Positions 43,173-53,208 are shown, counted from the first letter of the stretch. The stretch: DNA of 64,000 nucleotides from Mycobacterium sp. 852002-10029_SCH5224772 (GCF_001667315.1 NZ_LZHT01000015.1:186001-250000), one strand, 5' to 3'. The notes: generated from the letters alone by a model not told the origin. Program-made: numbers and translations.

Positions 43173-44138
43173 CTAGCCCGACTGCAACGACAGCGCCAGC
43201 GGCCCCAGGGTGATCAGCGCACCCACCGCGACCGCGATCAACGTGCTGGCGATGTCCTCGGTTTTGCGGACCACCCGCACCCCGACCACCAGGCCCAGGA
43301 TGACCAGCACCGAGAGCACCAACGCCACGATGCTGTTCCAGCGCCACAGTTGGTCGAAAGCCACGAACAACCCGCCGCCGAACGCGACGGCCAGGATCGA
43401 CTGCAGCACAACCACACCGCCGCGCCACAGCGCGTCGAGCCTGCCCTGCACCGGGTGGGCGTCGAAGCCCTCCGCGTGCCCGCCCTCGGGGTGCTCCTCG
43501 TCGCCGAGCAACCCTGCGGCCAGCGACCCCGTGCCCGCGGTGTCTCCGTGCTCCTCCAGGTCGTCCTCCGGCGACTCCGAAGACCGCAGGTAGGAGCGCA
43601 CGTAGGCGGAGTCCTCCAGCGCGGGTTCGGCTTCGCGCACGTCGGAGTCCATCACGTCCACGGGGATGTCGGCGTAATGGTCCATCGGGTCGGGACTCAT
43701 GTCCTCGGCGCCGGACGGTTCCCCGGGCTCGGCGGTCCCGTTCGCCAACGGCCGGGGGTAGGCGCTGCGCTCGGGGCCCGACACCCGCTTGGGCTGCGGC
43801 GGCGACTTGGGCCAGCGCGGCTCGGGCTCGGACCAGTAGCCGGCCCTAGGCTTGTCTTCGGTTACCGGCTCGGCAACGGCGTTCTCGGCGACGGCGTCTT
43901 CGGCGGGCCCGGCGGCCTCGATCGTGTCCGTGGCGCCGTGTTCGGCGTCGTCGTCGTCGCGGATCACCGGGATTTCACCGGTCAGCTCGGCGACGGTCAC
44001 CGCGTCGCTGTCACCGCGCCGCCGGCGCCGCCGCGGGGTGACCGCCGGGGCTCCGATGGTTCCGTTTCTGGCCAGCAATTCGGCAACCGAGATCGGCCGA
44101 GTGCCAGGGCTCTCGGTCTCGGAGTGCGGTCCGGTCAT
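43173..44138 (-). CDS. Membrane protein with long disordered cytoplasmic region (Rv0497-like)
   Basis: A 321-residue protein. The first 225 residues are acidic, low-complexity and presumably cytoplasmic; the end has about three hydrophobic segments ([50 protein letters not shown]). Near the N-terminus two related short motifs occur, [11 protein letters not shown] (about 16-26) and [13 protein letters not shown] (about 47-59). Many Thr residues, such as in the second motif, make it a candidate Ser/Thr-kinase substrate. Overlaps the Ppx gene by 4 bases. Function unknown. Confidence 0.8.
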   Translation of the reverse strand: MTGPHSETESPGTRPISVAELLARNGTIGAPAVTPRRRRRRGDSDAVTVAELTGEIPVIRDDDDAEHGATDTIEAAGPAEDAVAENAVAEPVTEDKPRAGYWSEPEPRWPKSPPQPKRVSGPERSAYPRPLANGTAEPGEPSGAEDMSPDPMDHYADIPVDVMDSDVREAEPALEDSAYVRSYLRSSESPEDDLEEHGDTAGTGSLAAGLLGDEEHPEGGHAEGFDAHPVQGRLDALWRGGVVVLQSILAVAFGGGLFVAFDQLWRWNSIVALVLSVLVILGLVVGVRVVRKTEDIASTLIAVAVGALITLGPLALSLQSG

Positions 44139-45151
44139 GGTTTGTCGCCTCTCGATCGGTGCTGATTCCGATCAACTACCTGACCTCCAGCATTACGCAC
44201 CGACGGCCCCATGAGTGCGGTTCCGTCGGCTTCGCTGTCGAGTTTGCGCAGAATGAGACCTTCCCGTAATGCCCACGGGCAAATATCCACCGATTCCATC
44301 GACAGCGCTCGCATGCTCGCCTCCGCCACCAGCGCACCCGCAACAATCTGCGGTGCGCGCTCGGCGCTCACTCCTTCCAGCTCCGCCCGGTCAGCGGTCG
44401 TCATCCTAGAGATGAAAGATATGAGTTGCCTGAGGCCGTTTGCTGTCAGCGTCCTTTTGACCCGCGGCCCGGCACCAGACGGGGCCGCGCCGGTGAGCCG
44501 CGCCAACGAGCGGAACGTCTTCGACGACGCGACCGCCAGGTCGGGACTGCCGGCATCGAGGATCTTCGCGCTGGCTTCGGCGAGTTCGGCGTCCAGCCAA
44601 TCCCGCAGCATTGCCACCCGGCGCCGCCCGGGCGGATCGTCGGGCAGCCATTCGCGGGTCAGCCGGCCGGCGCCCAGCGGCAGCGACATCGCGACCTCGG
44701 GCTCCTCGTCCAGGCCGCTGGACATCTCCAGCGAGCCGCCGCCGATGTCGAGGTTGATGATCCGGCCAGCGCTCCACCCGTACCAGCGGCGCACCGCCAG
44801 GAAGGTCAGCCGCGACTCGTCGACCCCGGTCAGCACCCGCAGCTCGACGCCGGTCTCCTTGCGCACCCGGCTCAGCACGTCGTCGGAGTTGCCGGCATCC
44901 CGGACGGCCGAGGTGGCGAAGGCCATCACCTCTTCGCAGCCCGAACTGTCAGCGATCTTGGCGAATTCGTCGATCGTGGAAATCAGCTTCTCGGCACCAC
45001 GTTTGGTGATCTTGCCTGCGCTGTCGGTGGCCTCGGCCAACCGCAGCGTGGCCTTCGTCGAACTCATCGGCGTCGGATGACCGCCCCGGTGGGCATCAAC
45101 CACCAGGAGATGCACCGTGTTGCTGCCCACGTCGAGAACGCCCAATCGCAC
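44135..45151 (-). CDS. ppx1: Ppx/GppA exopolyphosphatase
   Basis: A 338-residue ASKHA-fold phosphatase corresponding to Rv0496, described as the short-chain exopolyphosphatase PPX1 of M. tuberculosis. Motifs: the phosphate-1 loop [14 protein letters not shown] at the start, [11 protein letters not shown], and the phosphate-2 loop [15 protein letters not shown] around 145. It would hydrolyse terminal phosphates of polyphosphate or related substrates. GTG start. It lies two genes from the phosphate-responsive senX3-regX3 pair, which is suggestive because polyphosphate levels link to phosphate stress. Confidence 0.88.
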   Translation of the reverse strand: MRLGVLDVGSNTVHLLVVDAHRGGHPTPMSSTKATLRLAEATDSAGKITKRGAEKLISTIDEFAKIADSSGCEEVMAFATSAVRDAGNSDDVLSRVRKETGVELRVLTGVDESRLTFLAVRRWYGWSAGRIINLDIGGGSLEMSSGLDEEPEVAMSLPLGAGRLTREWLPDDPPGRRRVAMLRDWLDAELAEASAKILDAGSPDLAVASSKTFRSLARLTGAAPSGAGPRVKRTLTANGLRQLISFISRMTTADRAELEGVSAERAPQIVAGALVAEASMRALSMESVDICPWALREGLILRKLDSEADGTALMGPSVRNAGGQVVDRNQHRSRGDKP

Positions 45152-45270
45152 GTAGACAACCTAACTGGGCGCCGCCGCCAGGGTTTTGCGCGACCCGGTT
45201 AACCCACCGTGATCACGGCCATACGGGCCGCGAGTGTCAGCGGCTCGGCTGCGCCGAAACGTGGTCTAAC

Positions 45271-46074
45271 GTGGACTGTGTGGCGAATTCGCACCCAGAA
45301 CCCGGACGGCCGGGACACGAGGTCGAACTGGATTTCGCCCGCGAATGGGTGGAGTTCTACGACCCCGACAACCCCGAGCACCTGATCGCGGCCGACCTGA
45401 CCTGGCTGCTCTCGCGGTGGACGTGTGTGTTCGGCACTCCGGCCTGCCAGGGCACAGTGGAGGGGCGCCCGGACGACGGCTGTTGCTCGCACGGCGCGTT
45501 TTTATCCGACGACGACGACCGCGCCCGCCTGGACGACGCGGTGAAAAAACTGACCGCCGCCGACTGGCAGTTTCGCGAAAAAGGCTTGGGCCGCAAGGGA
45601 TATCTGGAGCTCGACGAGCACGAAGGCGAACCGCAGTACCGCACCCGCAAGCACAAGGATGCGTGTATTTTCCTCAACCGCCCGGGCTTCGCGGGCGGCG
45701 TCGGCTGCGCGCTGCACAGCAAGGCCCTCAAGCTCGGTGTGCCGCCGCTGACCATGAAACCGGATGTCTGCTGGCAGTTGCCGATCCGTCGCAACCAGGA
45801 GTGGGTGACCCGGCCCGACGGCACCGAGATCCTCAAGACCTGGGTCACCGAATACGATCGCCGCGGCTGGGGTTCTGGGGGCGCTGACCTGCACTGGTAC
45901 TGCACCGGCGATCCGGCCGCTCATGTCGGCGCCAAGCAGGTATGGGAAAGCCTGGCCGACGAACTCACCGAGCTGCTGGGCAGCAAGGCGTACGCGGAGC
46001 TGGCCGCAATGTGCAAGCGCCGCAGCAAGTTAGGGCTTATCGCGGTGCACCCGGCGACTCGCATCGCCGAGTAG
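45271..46074 (+). CDS. Conserved cysteine-rich protein (Rv0495c-like)
   Basis: A 267-residue protein of unknown function, highly conserved among mycobacteria. It contains at least nine cysteines, including TPACQG, DGCCSHG, KDACIFL, GCALHS and KPDVCWQLP, a pattern that suggests metal or Fe-S binding, plus several His residues. No signal peptide or membrane segment. The GTG at 45271 is used; a GTG three codons later is possible. Divergent from ppx1 and convergent with regX3, which ends 4 bases away. Confidence 0.8.
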   Translation: MDCVANSHPEPGRPGHEVELDFAREWVEFYDPDNPEHLIAADLTWLLSRWTCVFGTPACQGTVEGRPDDGCCSHGAFLSDDDDRARLDDAVKKLTAADWQFREKGLGRKGYLELDEHEGEPQYRTRKHKDACIFLNRPGFAGGVGCALHSKALKLGVPPLTMKPDVCWQLPIRRNQEWVTRPDGTEILKTWVTEYDRRGWGSGGADLHWYCTGDPAAHVGAKQVWESLADELTELLGSKAYAELAAMCKRRSKLGLIAVHPATRIAE

Positions 46075-46078
46075 CCGG

Positions 46079-46762
46079 CTAGCCTTCCAGCTTGTAGCCC
46101 AGGCCCCGCACCGTCACCAGGTGCACCGGGTTGGCCGGGTCGGATTCGATCTTGGATCGCAGCCGCTTGACGTGGACGTCGAGCGTCTTGGTGTCGCCGA
46201 CGTAATCCGCACCCCACACCCGATCGATCAACTGCCCGCGGGTCAGCACCCGGCCGCTGTTGCGCATCAGATACTCGAGCAAGTCGAATTCCTTGAGCGG
46301 CAAGGTGATCGCGTCACCGTTGACCGAAACGACGTGGCGTTCGACGTCCATCCGCACCGGACCGGACTCGAGCACACCATCGCTGATCTCGGAATCGTCG
46401 TCGCCGCCGCGGCGCAACACCGCCCGGATCCGGGCGATCAACTCACGCGCCGAATAGGGTTTGGTCACATAGTCGTCGGCGCCGAGCTCGAGACCCACGA
46501 CCTTGTCGATCTCACTGTCCCGGGCGGTCACCATGATCACCGGCACGCTGGAACGCGCGCGCAGTTGCTTGCACACATCGGTGCCCGACATTCCGGGCAG
46601 CATCAAATCGAGCAGCACGATGTCGGCGCCGCTCCGATCGAACTCGGCGAGCGCGGCCGTCCCGTCGGTCACCACGGTGGCCTCAAAGCCCTCCTTGCGG
46701 AGCAGGAACGCCAGCGGATCGGCCAGCGACTCCTCGTCCTCCACGATCAGCACACTGGTCAT
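46079..46762 (-). CDS. regX3: Response regulator RegX3
   Basis: A 227-residue OmpR/PhoB-family regulator of the phosphate-starvation response. Receiver domain: acidic pocket in LIVEDEESL, phosphorylation Asp in IVLLDLMLPGMSG (about residue 52), Thr in MVTARDS and Lys in YVTKPYSA. The C-terminal winged helix includes LLEYLMRNSGRVLTRGQL and TLDVHVKRLRSKIE. Partner of the histidine kinase SenX3 encoded upstream. In M. tuberculosis it also controls ESX-5 secretion. The start codon lies at the end of a MIRU-like element. Confidence 0.96.
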   Translation of the reverse strand: MTSVLIVEDEESLADPLAFLLRKEGFEATVVTDGTAALAEFDRSGADIVLLDLMLPGMSGTDVCKQLRARSSVPVIMVTARDSEIDKVVGLELGADDYVTKPYSARELIARIRAVLRRGGDDDSEISDGVLESGPVRMDVERHVVSVNGDAITLPLKEFDLLEYLMRNSGRVLTRGQLIDRVWGADYVGDTKTLDVHVKRLRSKIESDPANPVHLVTVRGLGYKLEG

Positions 46763-46815
46763 GAGCGCCACTCCTCCTCATCGCTGCGATCTGCAACGTC
46801 GTAAGCGCGGGTCAT
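46763..46815 (-). repeat. MIRU-like 53-base element between senX3 and regX3
   Basis: Read on the minus strand it runs from an ATG overlapping the senX3 stop (ATGACC at 46815) to the true regX3 ATG (ATGACC at 46762), so the hexamer ATGACC is duplicated at both borders, 53 bases apart. The interior cgatgaggaggag resembles the core I recall from mycobacterial interspersed repetitive units, first described in this very intergenic region in M. tuberculosis, where longer 77-base units are also present. Confidence 0.75.
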
Positions 46816-48041
46816 CGACTTAGCTCTTCCTCTCGTTGGGGCCGGTTGGGCCGCGCGTCGCGGCTTTGCGGCTGCTCGGCTTCACCCTCGTCTCGAGGAG
46901 CCGGCATGGCCGCCGGAATGGACAGGGTGAATGTCGATCCGGTTCCCGGCTTGCTCCACACGCCGATGGTGCCGTTGTGGTTGGCCGCGACGTGTTTGAC
47001 GATGGCCAGGCCCAGGCCGCTGCCGCCGGTGGCCCGTGAGCGCGCCTTGTCGCCCCGGAAGAACCGCTCGAAAACTCGCTGCTGGTCTTCCAGGGCGATG
47101 CCGATCCCGCGATCCGTGACGGCGATCTCGACGTTCTCGCCGCGGCGGCGACGGCTGATCGACACTGGCGAGCCCGGAGGCGAATAGGCGATCGCATTGG
47201 ACACCAGATTGGCCAGCGCGGTGATCAACAGCGTTTCGTCGCCCAGCACCCGCAGACCGCTCGCGGCATCGGTGCGGACCTCGATGTTGGCGTTGTCAGC
47301 CCCTACCTTGTGGCGCGAAATCGCTTCGCTCACAACCCTATCGACGTCGACGTCGATGACGTTGGGCAGCGGTTCGGCGCCCTGCAGCCGGGACAGCTCG
47401 ATCAGCTCGGCGACCATGTCGCCCAGACGGTTGGCTTCGACGAGCACCTTCTCCGCGAACCGTCGCACGGTCTCGGAGTCGTCGGCCGAGGCCAGCAGGG
47501 CCTCGGCGAGCAGGCCCATGGCGCCCACCGGGGTCTTGAGCTCGTGGCTGACGTTGGCCACGAAGTCGCGCCGGGTCGCTTCCATCCGCGCATAGTCGGA
47601 CTGGTCGTGAGCGAAGACCACGGCGAACCGGCGGTCTGTTTCGCTGAGCAAGCGGGCTTGCCCGTGCACCGACAGCCCGGACCGGCCCCCCGCCCGTTTC
47701 GCCGGCTGCAGGTCGAATTCGACGTCGACGCCGGTCAACGCCTGCTGCGCCGCCTCCCAGGCCTGGTCATCGAGCTGGCGGTCGCGCACCAGGCCCAGCT
47801 GCTTGGCACGGTCGTTGAGGTAGACGACGTCGCGATGGACGTCCACCACCGCCGCGCCCACTGGCATCAGGGCCACGATGCATTCCAGCATCTGCCCGAC
47901 GGTGATCCCGGTCCATTCGGTGCTCACCCGCTGGCGGCGCTGCAACGCGCGCGGGGACAGCCGGGCGCCGACCGCCACACCTGCGGCTAGTGCCAGCACG
48001 GACAACACCCCGGCCAGCAACAGCGCCGAGAACACAGTCAC
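46812..48041 (-). CDS. senX3: Sensor histidine kinase SenX3
   Basis: A 409-residue kinase. An N-terminal pair of hydrophobic segments (about 3-28) is followed by a PAS-like domain (about 50-150), the DHp helix with the phospho-acceptor His in [15 protein letters not shown] (about 165), and the HATPase domain: N-box [33 protein letters not shown] and [11 protein letters not shown]. It phosphorylates RegX3 under low phosphate. The GTG at 48041 gives the length of the M. tuberculosis protein; a 10-codon longer form is possible. Confidence 0.95.
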   Translation of the reverse strand: MTVFSALLLAGVLSVLALAAGVAVGARLSPRALQRRQRVSTEWTGITVGQMLECIVALMPVGAAVVDVHRDVVYLNDRAKQLGLVRDRQLDDQAWEAAQQALTGVDVEFDLQPAKRAGGRSGLSVHGQARLLSETDRRFAVVFAHDQSDYARMEATRRDFVANVSHELKTPVGAMGLLAEALLASADDSETVRRFAEKVLVEANRLGDMVAELIELSRLQGAEPLPNVIDVDVDRVVSEAISRHKVGADNANIEVRTDAASGLRVLGDETLLITALANLVSNAIAYSPPGSPVSISRRRRGENVEIAVTDRGIGIALEDQQRVFERFFRGDKARSRATGGSGLGLAIVKHVAANHNGTIGVWSKPGTGSTFTLSIPAAMPAPRDEGEAEQPQSRDARPNRPQREEELSR

Positions 48042-48124
48042 ATAGCAAATCCTACAAATCTTCCTGAACAACGCCCTAGCGGAACGAGGCCAAAATCGGA
48101 CAAGTCACACCTTGCGCCACAGGT

Positions 48125-48157
48125 GTTCCGCTCCCGTTCACGTGGTGTTTGGCTAAT
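48125..48157 (+). promoter_or_regulatory. Candidate PHO-box-like triple direct repeat upstream of senX3
   Basis: Three contiguous 11-base units, each beginning with GTT(C/T): GTTCCGCTCCC, GTTCACGTGGT and GTTTGGCTAAT. The arrangement is the 11-base direct-repeat architecture of actinobacterial PhoB/PhoP-type sites, and GTTCAC is the core. It lies 84-116 bases upstream of the senX3 start in the 154-base gap to gpm1, the right place for RegX3 autoregulation. Not demonstrated by the sequence alone. Confidence 0.5.
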
Positions 48158-48195
48158 TCGGGCGTTTCCGCACCAATCGCGCCGGCGTGCGAAAC

Positions 48196-48945
48196 TCAGC
48201 CGCGCCCCTGCCCGGCCACCGCGGCGGCACCGGCGGCGGCCGCTTCGGGGTCGAGATAGGTGCCGCCCGGCACCACCGGCCGCAGGTCGGCGTCGAGGTC
48301 GTAGCGCAGCGGGATGCCGGTCGGGATGTTCAGTCCCACGATGTCGTCGTCGGACATCTGATCGAGGTGCTTGACCAGGGCCCGCAGTGAGTTGCCGTGG
48401 GCGACGATCAGCACCGATTTGCCGCTGCGCAGGTCTGGGACGATCACGTCGGTGAAGTACGGCAGGAAGCGGACGACGACGTCGGCGAGGCACTCCGTCA
48501 GCGGGCCGCCACCAATGTCGGCGTAGCGCGGGTCGGCGTCCTGGCTGTAGGTGCTGCCCTTCTCGATCGGCGGGGGTGGTGTGTCATAGCTGCGCCGCCA
48601 GGCCATGAACTGGTCGTCGCCGTAGCGCGCCTTGGTTTCCGCCTTGTCCAGGCCCTGCAGCGCCCCGTAATGGCGTTCGTTGAGCCGCCAGGTGCGCCGC
48701 ACCGGAATCCACAGCCGGTCCGCGGCGTCCAGCGCCAGGTGCGCGGTAGAGATGGCCCGGCGCAGCAGGGACGTGTAGAGGACGTCGGGCAACAAATTGT
48801 GTTCGGCCAACAGCTCGCCGCTGCGCACCGCCTCGGTGCGGCCCTTGTCGGTCAGCCCGACGTCCACCCAGCCGGTAAACAGGTTCAGCGAGTTCCATTC
48901 GCTTTCGCCGTGGCGAAGCAGTACCAGCGTGGCAGAGTCACCCAT
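48196..48945 (-). CDS. gpm1: 2,3-bisphosphoglycerate-dependent phosphoglycerate mutase
   Basis: A 249-residue glycolytic enzyme interconverting 3- and 2-phosphoglycerate. The phospho-His motif is [20 protein letters not shown] close to the N-terminus; [27 protein letters not shown] and [17 protein letters not shown] supply the remaining active-site residues. Normal dPGM length. The start at 48945 (MGDSATL) is preferred over 7 codons upstream. Corresponds to Rv0489, directly upstream of senX3. Confidence 0.96.
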   Translation of the reverse strand: MGDSATLVLLRHGESEWNSLNLFTGWVDVGLTDKGRTEAVRSGELLAEHNLLPDVLYTSLLRRAISTAHLALDAADRLWIPVRRTWRLNERHYGALQGLDKAETKARYGDDQFMAWRRSYDTPPPPIEKGSTYSQDADPRYADIGGGPLTECLADVVVRFLPYFTDVIVPDLRSGKSVLIVAHGNSLRALVKHLDQMSDDDIVGLNIPTGIPLRYDLDADLRPVVPGGTYLDPEAAAAGAAAVAGQGRG

Positions 48946-48980
48946 GCCGGTCAGTCTCTCACGCACCCATCGAGTCGCGC

Positions 48981-49036
48981 CGAGCGTGACCGCACTGCGA
49001 GATTCGGCTCGGATTTTCGCAGTGCGGTTACGCTCG
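48981..49036. terminator. Long hairpin between the YbjN-domain gene and gpm1
   Basis: Arms cgagcgtgaccgcactgcga (48981-49000) and tcgcagtgcggttacgctcg (49017-49036) pair at 19 of 20 positions around a 16-base loop. It lies 8 bases beyond the minus-strand stop at 49045 and before the gpm1 start, so it probably terminates or processes that transcript. It has no T-run. Confidence 0.7.
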
Positions 49037-49044
49037 TGAGCTAT

Positions 49045-49566
49045 TCAGCGCTCGTCGTCGTCTTCGTCGATGAGGTGGGCGAAGGCCTCCAGGTTCTTCA
49101 GCGACTCCCCCCGCGACACCCGCCACTCCCACTCTTTCTGAATCGACGAGCGAAAACCCAACTCCAGCAACGTATTAAAGTCCGAGTCGACCGCTTCGAG
49201 CACCTGTCCGAGTACCCGGTCGATCTCGTCAGCGTCCACCGACGGCAGCGACATGCGGCCCACCAGGTAGATGTCGCCGACGTTGTCCAGCGTGTAGGCC
49301 ACGCCGTAGAGCCGGCGATTGCGCCTGAGCAGGAACCGGTAGACGCCCTCGTGGTTCTCGTCCGGCTTGCGACACACGAAGGCCTCGACGCGCACCGAGT
49401 GCTCACCGACGCTCAAGATGGTGTTGGTCTTGAGCTTGCGCTCGCCGGGCAGTTCCACCACCACGCCCGGCGGGCCGCCATGTGCGCCAGTGTGTTTCGA
49501 GTAGTTCAGCCCACTGGCGTTCAGGGCATCCTCGATCACCTGCGTCACATCACCGGCGGAAGTCAT
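49045..49566 (-). CDS. YbjN-domain protein (Rv0487-like)
   Basis: A 173-residue protein of the YbjN/T3SS-chaperone-like fold, corresponding to Rv0487. Recognisable block: ELPGERKLKTNTILSVGEHS, then CRKPDENHEGVYRFLLRRN and YGVAYTLDNVGDIYLVGRM. Function unknown; often encoded beside the mycothiol gene mshA, as here. The ATG at 49566 is chosen, but an in-frame GTG at 49617 overlapping the mshA stop would add 17 residues that repeat the N-terminal (V/M)TSAGD, because a 51-base element has been inserted there (separate entry). Confidence 0.85.
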   Translation of the reverse strand: MTSAGDVTQVIEDALNASGLNYSKHTGAHGGPPGVVVELPGERKLKTNTILSVGEHSVRVEAFVCRKPDENHEGVYRFLLRRNRRLYGVAYTLDNVGDIYLVGRMSLPSVDADEIDRVLGQVLEAVDSDFNTLLELGFRSSIQKEWEWRVSRGESLKNLEAFAHLIDEDDDER

Positions 49567-49617
49567 GCGCCGCTCCTCAGCATCGCTTCGCTCTGCATCG
49601 TCACCGGCGGAAGTCAC
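49567..49617 (-). repeat. MIRU-like 51-base element at mshA/YbjN-gene junction
   Basis: On the + strand tcaccggcggaagtca occurs at 49550-49565 and again at 49601-49616, exactly 51 bases apart. On the minus strand these are two copies of a gene start, GTG/ATG-ACTTCCGCCGGTGA. Between them lies a MIRU-like core, gatgcagagcgaagcgatg followed by ctgaggagcggcgc. The first copy starts with a GTG overlapping the mshA stop. Confidence 0.8.
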
Positions 49618-50888
49618 GCGCCCACCCCGCGGCGCTCGGCCGTGTACCCGCGGATCGCGCGGCGATAGCTGGCCAGCAGCGCATCGGTGGTGTGATCCCA
49701 GGAGAAGGAGGCCGCGTGGGCGGCGGCCGCCCGGCCCATGTCCTCGGCTTGTGCCGCGGGCAGGTGCAGCAGCCCGTCCAGGGCAGCCGCCCATCGGTCG
49801 ACGTCGTGCCCGGCCACCAGCGTGCCGGTGATCCCGTCGCGCACCGCCACCGGCAGCCCGCCGACCGCGGCCGCCGCCACCGGGGTACCGCAGGCCTGCG
49901 CCTCGAGGGCGACCAGGCCGAAGGACTCCGAATAGCTGGGCACCGCAACCACATTGGCGGCCTGGAACAACGTGGCCAGGTTCGGGCGGGTCTGCGGGGG
50001 CAGGAAGGTCACGCGCGCGGTGATGCCCAGATCGTCGGCCAGCCGGGCCAATCCGTCCGGCGAAGCCAGGCCGCTGCCCGACGGACCGCCCGCCACCACG
50101 ATGCGCACCCCGGGCAGTTTCGCGGCTGCACGCAACACGATGTCGGGCGCCTTCAGCGGCTGGATCCGGCCGACGAACGCCACGATGTCTTCGTCGGGCG
50201 GGAGGCCCAGCGCGGCGCGGGCGGCCCGGCGGTCGCCGGGCCGGAACACGTCGAGGTCGACGCCGGGATGGACGACGTCGATCCTCGCCGGGTCGGCGTG
50301 GTGAATCGAGATCAGCTGCCTGGCCTCGTCGTCGGTGTTGACGATCAGCCGGTCCGCCTCGTCGACGACCTGCTGCTCGCCGACCGTGCGCAGCGGCGGC
50401 TCGGGCGAGTCACCGTCGGCCAGCGCCGCGTTCTTGACCGCGGCGAGGGTGTGTGCGGTGTGCACCAGCGGCACCGCCCAGCGGTCGCGCGCCAGCCAGC
50501 CGACCTGCCCGGACAGCCAATAGTGCGAGTGCACGATGTCGTAATAGCCGGGCTCGTGCGATGCCTCGGCGCGCAACACCCCGGCCGCGAAGGCGCACAG
50601 CTGGGTGGGCAGGTCGTATTTGTCCAGGCCTTCGAACGGCCCCGCCACCACGTTGCGGACCAGCACCCCGGGCGCCACCCGCGCCACCGGCGGGTCGGCG
50701 GACGCGGTCGCCCGCGTGAAGATCTCCACCTCGATGCCGCGCCGCGCCAGGTGCAACGCGGTCTGCAGCACGTAGACGTTCATGCCGCCCGCGTCGCCGG
50801 TGCCGGGCTGCGCCAAAGGTGAGGTGTGGACCGCCAACACTGCGACCCGGCGCGGTTCATTCAGCCGGAATACGTCATCGTGCCGCAC
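49614..50888 (-). CDS. mshA: D-inositol-3-phosphate glycosyltransferase (mycothiol synthesis)
   Basis: A 424-residue GT4 glycosyltransferase that joins UDP-GlcNAc to inositol-3-phosphate, the first step of mycothiol synthesis. Landmarks: [20 protein letters not shown] near the N-terminus, the His-rich [41 protein letters not shown] and the UDP-binding [20 protein letters not shown]. The GTG start at 50888 matches the short form seen in relatives; a longer form to 50939 is possible. Corresponds to Rv0486. Confidence 0.93.
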   Translation of the reverse strand: MRHDDVFRLNEPRRVAVLAVHTSPLAQPGTGDAGGMNVYVLQTALHLARRGIEVEIFTRATASADPPVARVAPGVLVRNVVAGPFEGLDKYDLPTQLCAFAAGVLRAEASHEPGYYDIVHSHYWLSGQVGWLARDRWAVPLVHTAHTLAAVKNAALADGDSPEPPLRTVGEQQVVDEADRLIVNTDDEARQLISIHHADPARIDVVHPGVDLDVFRPGDRRAARAALGLPPDEDIVAFVGRIQPLKAPDIVLRAAAKLPGVRIVVAGGPSGSGLASPDGLARLADDLGITARVTFLPPQTRPNLATLFQAANVVAVPSYSESFGLVALEAQACGTPVAAAAVGGLPVAVRDGITGTLVAGHDVDRWAAALDGLLHLPAAQAEDMGRAAAAHAASFSWDHTTDALLASYRRAIRGYTAERRGVGA

Positions 50889-50948
50889 CCTGTCATCTTT
50901 ACAGGACGGCTCGCCGGCGACCGCAAGCGCGCAGGGCACGGAGTCGCG

Positions 50949-52280
50949 TCAGGCGGACGGCTCGTCCCGGGCCACCTCGTGCAGCCGGGCGTCCAGCGCC
51001 CCGGCCCGTCGCATGGCACCCAGCGGGTCGGCATACAACGCGGACAGCGACACCGTCCCGGCGCCGGCCTCCTGCACCCGGTTGCCGAAGGCAGTCAGGC
51101 GGATGTCGCGCGGCCCCAGCACCGCGCGCGCGGCGAAGGCCGCCTCCACCTGCTCCATCGCCTCGGGATACTCGGTGAACGCCTGACCGCCGACCACCAG
51201 TTCGTCGGGGTTGAGCATGTCGCGCAGCAACGCCACTGCCTCGCCGAGCACCCGGCCCCGCTCCGCGAGCAGATCCATGGCCGGCTGGTTGCCGCTTCGG
51301 GCCATCCGCATCAGATCGGCGATACCGCCGGCGGGGCCGTTGGCACGGTTGGCGGGGGCAAACGGCAGGATGCGCTGCTGACGGGCGGCGGCCACCACGG
51401 CTTCGTCGCTGACGGTGGATTCCAGGTGTCCGGTGCCGCCGAGCAGCTCGGAGTGGGCGGGCAGGCTCGCGATGGTGCCCGGGCCGCTGGACGGGCAGTG
51501 CACCCGCCCGCCGATCACCAGCGCATACCCCACGGTCTCGCGGGCGTAGACGTACAAACTGGTCGGCGAGCTGGGCACGAATCGCCGCATGCCCAGGAGC
51601 AGCTCGGCTCCGGCCATGGCGTCCACGTGCGAGGCCACCGAGACCGGCAGGCCCAGCGCATCGGCCAGCACCTGTCCGACTGGCGCCTGCCGCCAGCCCA
51701 GCCGCGGGTGGTCCACCTGGCCGGTGGCGCCGTCGACGGTGCCACCGATGGCGACGCCGACCCACAGCGGCCGCCGCCGATGCCAGCGCTGCAGATACCG
51801 CCGGGCGCTGTCGGCCAGCGACGCCAGCGCGGGGCCGGCCGGGTTGCGCGGCGTCGGCGTCTCGACGGTGTCGAGGGTGCGGCCGAACAGGTCGGTGGCC
51901 ACGATGCTGGTGGTGCGCGCCCCGATGTGGATGCCCAGCGTCACGAACGGCTCGTGGTTGACCTCCACCGGCACCCGCGGGCGACCGATCGCGCCGGAGA
52001 CGGCCAAATCGGCGCGCTCCCGCAGCAGACCGGCGTCCAGCAGCGCGATGACCTGACGGTTGACCGTGGCGATACTCAGCGAGGTGACGCCGGCGATGAC
52101 GTCACGGCCGACGGGTCCGCGCAGCCGCACGGCCCGGAACACGGAGGCTGCCGCGGAGTCGGGGATGTGCAAGGCCGGCGGCACGATCTGCCGTCGCGCC
52201 GAGCGATGCCCCTTTTGACCGGAGTAGCCGACGACGCGGCTCGGCGAAAGATGGGTATGAGTGAGGGTATTGGTAGGCAC
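50949..52280 (-). CDS. ROK-family transcriptional regulator (Rv0485-like)
   Basis: A 443-residue protein with an N-terminal winged helix (FRAVRLRGPVGRDVIAGVTS, STA-type TVNRQVIALLDAGLL) followed by a ROK sugar-kinase-like domain (LGIHIGARTTSIVATDLFG; GVAIGGTVDGATG). The zinc-binding cysteine cluster of true ROK kinases is not seen, so it is probably regulatory only. The GTG at 52280 (PTNTLTHTHLSPSRVVGYSG) matches the M. tuberculosis start as I recall. Rv0485 is known to influence PE/PPE gene expression. Divergent from the SDR gene. Confidence 0.88.
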   Translation of the reverse strand: MPTNTLTHTHLSPSRVVGYSGQKGHRSARRQIVPPALHIPDSAAASVFRAVRLRGPVGRDVIAGVTSLSIATVNRQVIALLDAGLLRERADLAVSGAIGRPRVPVEVNHEPFVTLGIHIGARTTSIVATDLFGRTLDTVETPTPRNPAGPALASLADSARRYLQRWHRRRPLWVGVAIGGTVDGATGQVDHPRLGWRQAPVGQVLADALGLPVSVASHVDAMAGAELLLGMRRFVPSSPTSLYVYARETVGYALVIGGRVHCPSSGPGTIASLPAHSELLGGTGHLESTVSDEAVVAAARQQRILPFAPANRANGPAGGIADLMRMARSGNQPAMDLLAERGRVLGEAVALLRDMLNPDELVVGGQAFTEYPEAMEQVEAAFAARAVLGPRDIRLTAFGNRVQEAGAGTVSLSALYADPLGAMRRAGALDARLHEVARDEPSA

Positions 52281-52458
52281 GAGCGTCCTTTGTCCGATTT
52301 TTGCTGGCCGTCTTGGCCACACCTGGCATGGGGTCAGGGGCGGCAAAGTGCGCAGCAACAACACGCACCCGCCGCGCACAGACACGCGGCGGTGGTGATG
52401 TTGGACAGGGCGCTGTGAAGCACACGGAAAATTTAGCACGTTCACTAAGGTTGTTTCG

Positions 52459-53208
52459 ATGGTTAAAACTGGCAGGAATGAACGCGTCGCGGTGATCACG
52501 GGGGCCAGCTCGGGAATCGGCGCGGCGACCGCCCGGACCCTGGCTGCACAGGGATTTCACGTGGTCGCGGTGGCGCGCCGGGCCGACCGGATCCACGCCC
52601 TGGCGGATGAGATCGGCGGCACCGCGATTGTGGCCGACGTCACAGACGACGCCGCGGTCGACGCGCTGGCGAGCAAAGTGAGCCGCGTCGACGTGCTGGT
52701 CAACAACGCCGGCGGCGCCCGCGGGCTGGAGCCGGTCACCGATTCCGACCTCGAGCACTGGCGGTGGATGTGGGAGACCAACGTGATCGGCACCCTGCGG
52801 GTCACCCGCGCGTTGCTGCCCAAGCTGGTCGAATCCGGTGACGGGCTGATCATCACCGTCACTTCCGTTGCGGCGCTTGAGGTTTACGACGGCGGTGCCG
52901 GCTACACGGCGGCCAAACACGGCCAGGGCGCGCTGCACCGCACGCTGCGCGGCGAGCTGCTGGGCGAGCCGGTGCGGCTGACCGAGATCGCCCCGGGGGC
53001 GGTCGAAACGGAATTCTCGCTGGTGCGCTTCGACGGCGACCGACAACGCGCGGACGCCGTCTACACCGGCATCACCCCGCTGGTGGCGGCCGACGTGGCC
53101 GAAGTGATCGGTTTCGTCGCCTCGCGGCCGGCGCACGTCGATCTGGACCTGATCGTGATGAAGCCGCGCGACCAGGCATCGGCCAGCCGGTTTAACCGCC
53201 GGGGGTAG
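52459..53208 (+). CDS. Short-chain dehydrogenase/reductase (Rv0484c-like)
   Basis: A 249-residue classical SDR. NAD(P)-binding motif [14 protein letters not shown], then [10 protein letters not shown], the active-site Ser in [13 protein letters not shown] and the YTAAKHG catalytic Tyr/Lys. The Arg-rich [13 protein letters not shown] after the second strand suggests NADP(H). Substrate unknown. Its 3' end overlaps the convergent lprQ gene by 17 bases. Confidence 0.9.
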   Translation: MVKTGRNERVAVITGASSGIGAATARTLAAQGFHVVAVARRADRIHALADEIGGTAIVADVTDDAAVDALASKVSRVDVLVNNAGGARGLEPVTDSDLEHWRWMWETNVIGTLRVTRALLPKLVESGDGLIITVTSVAALEVYDGGAGYTAAKHGQGALHRTLRGELLGEPVRLTEIAPGAVETEFSLVRFDGDRQRADAVYTGITPLVAADVAEVIGFVASRPAHVDLDLIVMKPRDQASASRFNRRG

